Assembly (NCBI GenBank): GCA_029851415.1
Contig: CM056744.1
Location: 13,337,268-13,401,267, forward strand
Direction of reading: 5' to 3'
DNA from: Eretmocerus hayati
Lineage: Eukaryota > Arthropoda > Insecta > Hymenoptera > Aphelinidae
DNA: 64,000 nucleotides
Both the position numbers and the translations under genes were made by a program. Below, piece after piece: positions 62,629 through 64,000 of the stretch; within the stretch, counting starts at the first letter, position 1, and every line of letters begins with the position of its first letter. A model generated the notes under the pieces. The model made no database searches, was not told the DNA's origin, and was given only the letters and a program-made list of their open reading frames with translations.

Positions 62629-64000
62629 TCATTGGTGACAAATGGACTCATCCTCAGGAATAACATCCTTCAATAGTCTTAAAAATTCTACGTATGGGCA
62701 AAATTCACTGCATCCAGGAATTTTCAAATTTTTGAAGATACTTGGCCTTCCAAGGTAGTAGACAACCTGTTAACAAAGGAAAATCTTCGATTGAATCTCA
62801 AAAAGAAGTTTGTAGATATTATGTAGTTGAAAGATATCTAATGAAAATGAAACTGCTCATGTGTTTGCAGTATTCTCTTGTGCACACAACTCATACATCA
62901 AATCTAAATAATAGTCCACTGAAGGAAACGTGACATACCTTCACATAATACTGAAATTCTTGCTCGTGAAGTTCAATAATAACAGCACTCGTATATTGCG
63001 GCACGTGTGGTTCATAAACTCCTAACGTGGCTAGCAATGCTGCTATGTTGGTTTCGTGCCCGCTGTACAAATTTATCTTGGGGCTGACTTGAGAAACGTT
63101 TTGCTTCACTGCATCAATCTTTCTGATTATGTTTAAGAGCAGCTTACCTAGGAAAATCGAAAAACCAAAATATTGAGACTTATCTCATCTGAAAAATTCC
63201 GAGGGTTCTACGTGGGATTTCATGGACTCTTTGGACTTGTTAAGAGTCAATTTCTATACTTAACCAGAATCATATTTGAATCACTCATCCAAGAATGAAG
63301 CTCACACGAACGAGTTTAGCATAAAGTTCCATTAGGGGTAATCGACCTTGAGAATATCCAAATTTTTCGTAGCAACTTTATACAAAGCTTACGCGATTCT
63401 ATGTACATTTCAAAGAAAGTATTGGCACAGGTGTATCGATTTTTCATGAAAAAGGGTTTAAGATTCCTCATTCAGATTTATGGAATTTCGATTCTTAATA
63501 ATTCTACGCGGGGATTTGAATGAAATCTGTTCTGGCATGAATCTATGCAAAATCTTGAACGCCATACATTTGGATTTCCCCAGAAATTTACTCGGAAAAT
63601 CTACATTAGAGTCTATGTCAAACACCCTAACAAACCTTCTTAAAGATTTTCTCGACAGGGCATATCAACATCAAAAGCTCATCTCAGAATGACTACTTTT
63701 GACAATAACAATTTCCAACATCAACTTCGATCAACTATAGTTAGTTTGAAAAAGTTAATAAAAGCCATACCTCCATTGAGTTTCCGTTGGAGCGTGGAGT
63801 AGCTTTTGATCCGATAAGCAAGAGTGGCACCATGAAGTAGTAGACCGTTGGGAAACACTTTCTTCGTCCACTTAGGAAGCTTTTGATTTGATGATAATTC
63901 GGCGTCCAAAAGATGATAAAGACTCAACATTGTCGATGGATGGGAAAAACTTTTTCCAGTGTAAGCACTCAAATATTTCATAACTCTTTTAAACTTGTCG
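62629..64000 (-). CDS. Histidine acid phosphatase HAP8, 5' part outside the window
   Basis: Three exons are visible: exon 4 from 63771 to beyond 64000, exon 5 62939-63147, exon 6 62629-62766. The end of exon 4 has KWTKKVFPNG and KLNGG. Exon 5 carries YSGHE followed by TNIAALLATLGVYEPHVPQY. Exon 6 has PGCSEFCP and ends at TGA. Phases (1 then 0) match the other genes. YSGHE and the PGC..CP ending group it with HAP6 and HAP7. The RHG motif and central arginine lie outside the window and cannot be judged. Confidence 0.92.

Overview
The window is AT-rich, intron-rich animal DNA. It is almost certainly from an insect, most likely a hymenopteran. The grounds are short six-exon genes with canonical GT-AG introns, an insect-type L-type calcium channel, and a tandem expansion of secreted histidine acid phosphatases of the kind called 'venom acid phosphatase Acph-1-like' in bees, ants and parasitoid wasps. 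The species cannot be named from the sequence.

Layout. (1) 1-2.6 kb: a two-exon, transposase-like gene, open at the window's left edge. (2) 3.8-4.4 kb: a two-exon gene for a 77-residue secreted peptide with a six-cysteine CS-alpha-beta (defensin-like) pattern. (3) 4.4-9.4 kb: no confident gene; dispersed repeats, a small foldback element and palindrome-rich clusters. (4) 9.4-22.5 kb, plus strand: eight exons of the L-type calcium channel alpha-1 subunit (Ca-alpha1D), from the start codon to the end of S6 of domain I. Its fifth intron holds a ~4 kb satellite of 311-bp monomers in a 933-bp higher-order unit. The gene stops in mid-codon at 22451 and no later exon was recognised. (5) 23.7-64.0 kb, minus strand: eight tandem histidine acid phosphatase genes (HAP1 to HAP8 by increasing coordinate). 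HAP1-HAP7 span all six exons, HAP7 with a frameshift in exon 1; HAP8 runs off the right edge. Intron phases (0,0,2,1,0) are identical wherever visible.

The HAP genes fall into a long-exon-3 form (HAP1, HAP6, HAP7) and a short-exon-3 form (HAP2 to HAP5). All observed copies keep the RHGDR histidine motif, and all eight have His-Glu rather than His-Asp at the proton-donor site. HAP1, HAP2 and HAP5 have lost the arginine of the central RST[DE] motif, so they may be weak or inactive. The cluster is riddled with mobile DNA: an R1-like LINE remnant, several inverted-repeat elements, a Penelope-like inverted pair carrying hammerhead-ribozyme-like cores inside HAP3, foldback repeats inside HAP5, and a minisatellite inside HAP7.

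The acid phosphatases probably enter the secretory pathway (N-terminal hydrophobic segments). The calcium channel is an unrelated neighbour. Either the HAP cluster lies nested in a very large intron of the channel gene, or the two are joined by a rearrangement or assembly error.
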